From: Proteobacteria bacterium UBA964
Lineage (GTDB): Bacteria > Pseudomonadota > Gammaproteobacteria > Steroidobacterales > Steroidobacteraceae
Reading direction: 5' to 3'
Assembly (NCBI GenBank): GCA_002292945.1
Contig: DBCG01000036.1
Location: forward strand, 1-18,742
DNA length: 18,742 nt
Part shown: piece by piece, positions 15,892-18,742 of the stretch
Layout of the letters: each line of letters begins with the position of its first letter
Numbering within the stretch: the first letter of the stretch is position 1
The notes under the pieces: generated by a model
What the model was told of the DNA's origin: nothing
The model's database searches: none
Seen by the model: the letters and a program-made list of their open reading frames with translations, nothing else
Made by a program: the position numbers and the translations under genes

Positions 15892-16679
15892 GCGCCGAAC
15901 CGTTCAAGCGCCGCGAGCAGTGCATCCGGCTGTTCGGCCATGATGGCGTGGCCTGCGCCTTCGATCTCAACGACCCGTACATCACTCAATGCGGCCGACA
16001 GTCCCTTGGCGGCCCGCGGAGGCGTCATGGCGTCCCGGGTGCCAAGCACGAGCAGCACCGGACACGATACCCGCGCGCAAGCGGCGAGCCCGTTCGAGTA
16101 GGCGTCGCAGGCAGCGAAGTCCACATGCATGACACCTGGCCGTTGGCGCTGCATCAATCGCAGGTTCACCCTGGCGACCCAGAAGCCCGGACCGGGATTC
16201 CCCGGATACTGCGCAAGACCAGAGTGTGACCAAAGATTAACCATCGCCTGCGCCGCAGGCTCGTCGTCGCGGGTGGCCGTCAACAGTTCCTCAGAGACCC
16301 GCATCGGAAACGCTGTCGAGACCAATGCCAAGGCGCTGACACGCTGCGGGTGCCGGGCTGCACACTCGAGGGCGACGAGCGATCCCATGCTGTGGCCGAC
16401 GAGCATCGCACGCTCGACACCGATCGCACCGAGCAGTCGGGCGATCCAATCCGCGAGGGCTTCGATGCTCGGCAACGGCATGCCGCCCGACCGTCCGTGT
16501 CCGGGCAGATCCACCGCCAACACCGCGCGGCCGTGATGGGCGAGGTAGCGGCTCTGTAACGCCCATACGCTGTGATCGTGAGAGGCGCCGTGGATGAAGA
16601 GCACCACCGGCAAGCTCGGGTCGAAAGGCTTGCCACCGGTGTAGACCCAAGCTGCATGGCCGTCGAGTTCGACTTGCAT
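15888..16679 (-). CDS. Alpha/beta-fold hydrolase
   Basis: The product has 263 residues and a complete hydrolase triad: nucleophile S97 in GHSMGS, acid D216 in LGTRDAMTP, and H244 in GAGHAIMAEQP. The oxyanion region is FIHGASHDHSVW (about 29-39), and DLPGHGRSGG follows. There is no signal peptide, so it acts in the cytoplasm. The family includes C-C bond hydrolases of meta-cleavage pathways (MhpC/BphD), esterases and haloperoxidase-like enzymes; sequence alone does not choose. Its ATGA overlap with the downstream hydratase favours a C-C hydrolase or a related step feeding that enzyme. It lies 11 bases after metY on the same strand, so the three genes form one operon. The ATG at 16679 fits the family start. 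Confidence 0.85.
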   Translation of the reverse strand: MQVELDGHAAWVYTGGKPFDPSLPVVLFIHGASHDHSVWALQSRYLAHHGRAVLAVDLPGHGRSGGMPLPSIEALADWIARLLGAIGVERAMLVGHSMGSLVALECAARHPQRVSALALVSTAFPMRVSEELLTATRDDEPAAQAMVNLWSHSGLAQYPGNPGPGFWVARVNLRLMQRQRPGVMHVDFAACDAYSNGLAACARVSCPVLLVLGTRDAMTPPRAAKGLSAALSDVRVVEIEGAGHAIMAEQPDALLAALERFGA

Positions 16680-16690
16680 CGCGACTCCCC

Positions 16691-17986
16691 TCAGATCTTC
16701 TGTGAGGCGCGCAGCGCCTGCGCAAGATCGTCGATCAAGTCGGCATGGTCCTCGAGTCCGACCGAGAGCCGCAAGGTCCCGGGACCGATGCCGGAGACAC
16801 GCAATGCCGCATCGTCCAAACGGAAATGAGTGGTGGTCGCCGGATGTATGACGAGCGACTTGGCATCACCGACATTGGCGAGATGCGAGAACAGCCTGAG
16901 TGATTCGATGAACTTCCGGCCCGCCGGTCGTCCGCCACGGATCTCGAAGGTGAAGACGGCGCCGCAACCCTTCGGCAGCAAGGTACGGGCGAGCGCGTGG
17001 TCCGGGTGCGACGGCAACTCCGGATGGTTCACGGACTCGACCGCCGCGTGCGATGACAGGAAGCGGACCACCTCGCGGGTGTTGGCGACATGCCGCTCCA
17101 TCCTCAATGACAAGGTCTCGATGCCCTGCAGCAATTGGAAGGCCGTGAACGGTGCCATGCAGGCGCCGAAGTCCCGCAGGCCTTCACGGCGCGCGCGCAG
17201 CAGGAATGCGGCGACCGTCGATTCCTCCTGGAAGTCCATGCCATGGAACCCGACATAGGGTTCGGTGAGTTCGGGGAAACGCCCGGAGCGCTCCCAATCG
17301 AAGCTGCCACCGTCGACGAGCAGACCGCCGATGGCGACACCATGACCGCCCAGGAACTTGGTCGCCGAGTGCATCACGAGGTCGGCACCGAAGTCCAACG
17401 GTCGCTGCAGATAAGGGGTCGTGAAGGTGCTGTCGACCAACAACGGCAGCCCCGCCTCGTGCGCGATCTGTGCCACGGACGGGATATCGAGCACATCGAG
17501 GCCTGGGTTGCCCAGCGTCTCGGCGAACAGCAGCCGCGTCGTAGGCCGGATCGCGGCGCGCCAAGCATCGAGATCGCGAGGGTCGACGAAGCTTGTGTCG
17601 AGCCCGAAGCGGCGCATCGTGTGGTGCAGGAGGTTATGCGATCCGCCGTAGAGCGATCGGCTTGCGAGAACGTGGGATCCGGCACCGGCCAAGGTCGACA
17701 CTGCGAGGTGTAGCGCCGCCTGACCGCTCGCCGTGGCGAGGGCGCCGACTCCGCCATCCAACGCGGCGATGCGCTCCTCGAGCACGGCGTTCGTCGGGTT
17801 CGAGATGCGCGAATAGACATGCCCCGCCCGCTCCATATTGAAAAGCGAGGCAGCCTGATCGGTGTCCTGGAAGACATAGGCGGCGGTCTGGAAGATCGGT
17901 GTAGCCCGCGCTCCCGTGACCGGGTCGGGCCGCTGACCGGCATGGAGGCTGAGGGTGTCGAATCCCGGGTGGCGTGGCGGTGTCAA
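16691..17986 (-). CDS. metY: O-acetylhomoserine sulfhydrylase-like homocysteine synthase (MetY type)
   Basis: The product has 431 residues and belongs to the Cys/Met-metabolism PLP family. GFDTLSLHAGQ.PDP.TGAR and TPIFQTAAYVFQDT open the protein, followed by YSRISNPT and the SGQAA loop. The Schiff-base lysine is K210 in HSATKFLGGHG. The length near 430, the N-terminal HAGQ..DP block and the long insert FHGMDFQEES after the lysine domain favour MetY over the shorter (about 390-400) MetZ/MetB. It would make homocysteine from O-acetylhomoserine and sulfide. The start is unusual: the only reasonable initiator is TTG at 17986, since no in-frame ATG or GTG occurs upstream before a stop, and a good GGAG lies six bases before it. 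It leads an operon with the hydrolase and hydratase. Homocysteine supply would suit the nearby Bmt. The choice between O-acetyl and O-succinyl substrate is an inference. Confidence 0.87.
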   Translation of the reverse strand: MTPPRHPGFDTLSLHAGQRPDPVTGARATPIFQTAAYVFQDTDQAASLFNMERAGHVYSRISNPTNAVLEERIAALDGGVGALATASGQAALHLAVSTLAGAGSHVLASRSLYGGSHNLLHHTMRRFGLDTSFVDPRDLDAWRAAIRPTTRLLFAETLGNPGLDVLDIPSVAQIAHEAGLPLLVDSTFTTPYLQRPLDFGADLVMHSATKFLGGHGVAIGGLLVDGGSFDWERSGRFPELTEPYVGFHGMDFQEESTVAAFLLRARREGLRDFGACMAPFTAFQLLQGIETLSLRMERHVANTREVVRFLSSHAAVESVNHPELPSHPDHALARTLLPKGCGAVFTFEIRGGRPAGRKFIESLRLFSHLANVGDAKSLVIHPATTTHFRLDDAALRVSGIGPGTLRLSVGLEDHADLIDDLAQALRASQKI

Positions 17987-17992
17987 CGGTGA

Positions 17993-17996
17993 CTCC
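17993..17996 (-). promoter_or_regulatory. Ribosome binding site deciding the TTG start of metY
   Basis: On the minus strand GGAG (part of CCGGAG) stands six bases before the TTG at 17986. It is the main support for that non-ATG start. Confidence 0.6.
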
Positions 17997-18161
17997 GGTA
18001 GTGGGACGCGGCGGCGAGGGCCGCAGGCAGCATGGGCTCGCGCGTAGGATACTCAATCGTGGAGTTCCTCGCCCCAGCGGGATCAGCAGCCACCCCTCTT
18101 CGTCACGACTGGAGATGGCCCTCACCGTTCCTCGACGCCACGCCGGCTGCCGTTCATCTGA

Positions 18162-18176
18162 GCGCCGACACGGCGC
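18162..18176 (-). terminator. Small GC hairpin after the ASKHA gene
   Basis: GCGCCG (18162-18167) and CGGCGC (18171-18176) form a perfect six-base-pair stem with a three-base loop, beginning about five bases past the ASKHA stop codon. No T-run follows, so it may be a weak terminator, an mRNA 3' end, or chance in GC-rich DNA. Confidence 0.3.
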
Positions 18177-18181
18177 CCCGA

Positions 18182-18742
18182 TCACCCCGGCCTGCGGTTG
18201 CGCCGACCGCGCGAGGCCCCGGCCTGCGCCGCTGATTCCTTGGGCGCAGGAAGCGTCACGACCTTGGAGAGCTCAGGGTTCGCGAAGCGCTTGTGCGGGA
18301 TCGCCATCGCCTCGACGAAATGCGCTTGGAACCGCGGCTCGATGGCCGTCTCGATCTTCTCGACGCGGCGCACCAACTGCTCGATGGTCGCACGTGAGCG
18401 CTCATCGAGAAGCGCGATGCGCGCGCCGGTACCGGCCGCATTGCCCGCAGCGGCGACCTGCGAAAGATCGCAGTCCGGGATCATGCCGAGCACCATCGCG
18501 TACTTGGTGTCGATGTGCGCCCCGAAGGCGCCGGCCAAGCGGATACGATCGACGCGATCGACGCCAAGCTCCTCCATCAGCAAGCGCACGCCCGCATAGA
18601 GCGCGGCCTTCGCCAGCTGGATCGCGCGCACATCGGTCTGGGTGATGGCGAGCGTCACCGCTCCGCGGTGGAGTACATAGGAGAAAGTGCGGTCGGCGGG
18701 CTCGATCCGATCGCTTCTCGCCGCGAAACTGCCGTCGACCAC
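18182..18742 (-). CDS. ASKHA/DUF4445 protein, corrinoid-reactivating ATPase type, C-terminal part (5' end outside window)
   Basis: About 186 residues are visible, and the frame runs off the window end, so this is the C-terminal part only. The sequence matches the second half of the actin-like (ASKHA) domain of RamA/RACo-type proteins, which reductively reactivate corrinoid methyl carriers using ATP. Marks seen are TQTDVRAIQLAKAALYAG, LLMEELGVDRVDRIRLAGAFG, HIDTKYAMVLGMIPD and the nucleotide-site GNAAGTGARIALL. Full family members are about 600-700 residues with an N-terminal 2Fe-2S ferredoxin domain, which cannot be checked here. The protein ends in an Ala/Gly/Arg-rich tail (AGASRGRRNRRPG) beyond the usual end, resembling the tail on Bmt. 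Its presence suggests that a B12-binding protein and a methyltransferase to tetrahydrofolate are encoded beyond 18742. The apparent GTG at the edge is an internal codon. Confidence 0.85.
   Translation of the reverse strand: MVDGSFAARSDRIEPADRTFSYVLHRGAVTLAITQTDVRAIQLAKAALYAGVRLLMEELGVDRVDRIRLAGAFGAHIDTKYAMVLGMIPDCDLSQVAAAGNAAGTGARIALLDERSRATIEQLVRRVEKIETAIEPRFQAHFVEAMAIPHKRFANPELSKVVTLPAPKESAAQAGASRGRRNRRPG

Larger units (their letters stand above)
17987..18181 (-). other. 195-base leader region of the metY operon, no gene recognised
   Basis: This is the longest non-coding gap in the window. It holds the metY ribosome site and a small hairpin close to the preceding gene's stop. Reading it against remembered hallmarks of SAM-I, SAM-II, SAH, cobalamin and glycine riboswitches gave no convincing match. 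Short frames inside it (for example from 18185) run out of frame into metY, lack family likeness and are not called. Confidence 0.5.

Noticed and set aside
16691..17986. O-succinylhomoserine sulfhydrylase (MetZ) or cystathionine gamma-synthase (MetB)
   Set aside because: At about 430 residues, with the FHGMDFQEES-type insert and the HAGQ..DP..GAR opening, it fits the MetY group better.
17987..18181. SAM, SAH or cobalamin riboswitch before metY
   Set aside because: None of the conserved core segments I know could be placed. It is kept only as an unexplained leader to search with covariance models.
17987..18185. Small gene starting at 18185 (minus) overlapping the ASKHA stop
   Set aside because: It continues out of frame through metY with no recognisable domain. 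The ATGA overlap is probably chance.

Overview
The window is a dense, high-G+C stretch of bacterial chromosome. Most genes are recognisable, several overlap by 4 to 14 bases, and no intergenic gap exceeds about 195 bases. Codon use is strongly G/C-ending throughout. A TonB-dependent receptor of the 'EEVVVTAQKR' type, a TPR-sulfotransferase C-terminus and a heterotetrameric sarcosine oxidase all point to an aerobic, Gram-negative Pseudomonadota, probably a free-living gamma- or alphaproteobacterium. No sequence here fixes the genus. No rRNA, tRNA, insertion sequence, phage gene or CRISPR array was seen.

Layout. (1) 1-3093, plus strand: the 3' end of a sulfotransferase, then a TonB-dependent outer-membrane receptor. 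(2) 3101-5930: a divergent pair whose start codons are 4 bases apart. One is a thiamine-diphosphate decarboxylase resembling 2-ketoarginine decarboxylase (AruI). The other is a class I/II aminotransferase resembling arginine:pyruvate transaminase (AruH). Together they would form the first two steps of the arginine transaminase pathway. (3) 5891-7543, minus strand: an exported type-B carboxylesterase whose 3' end overlaps the aminotransferase gene. (4) 7592-15049, plus strand: one apparent operon of an MFS transporter, soxB, soxD, soxA, soxG and a betaine-homocysteine methyltransferase. (5) 15100-17983, minus strand: metY-like homocysteine synthase, alpha/beta hydrolase and 2-keto-4-pentenoate hydratase, tightly coupled. 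(6) 18182-18742, minus strand: the C-terminal part of an ASKHA/DUF4445 protein of the corrinoid-reactivating ATPase type, cut by the window edge.

How the genes fit together. Regions 4 to 6 read as a methylamine/one-carbon neighbourhood. Bmt would move a methyl group from glycine betaine to homocysteine, giving dimethylglycine and methionine. SoxBDAG would oxidise sarcosine to glycine, giving methylene-tetrahydrofolate. The MetY-like enzyme could resupply homocysteine. The ASKHA protein hints that a corrinoid methyl carrier is encoded just outside the window. The dimethylglycine-to-sarcosine enzyme is not in the window. Bmt and the ASKHA protein both carry an Ala/Gly/Arg-rich C-terminal tail, perhaps the most interesting unexplained feature here.

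All assignments come from reading translated sequence and remembered family motifs. No database search was run.
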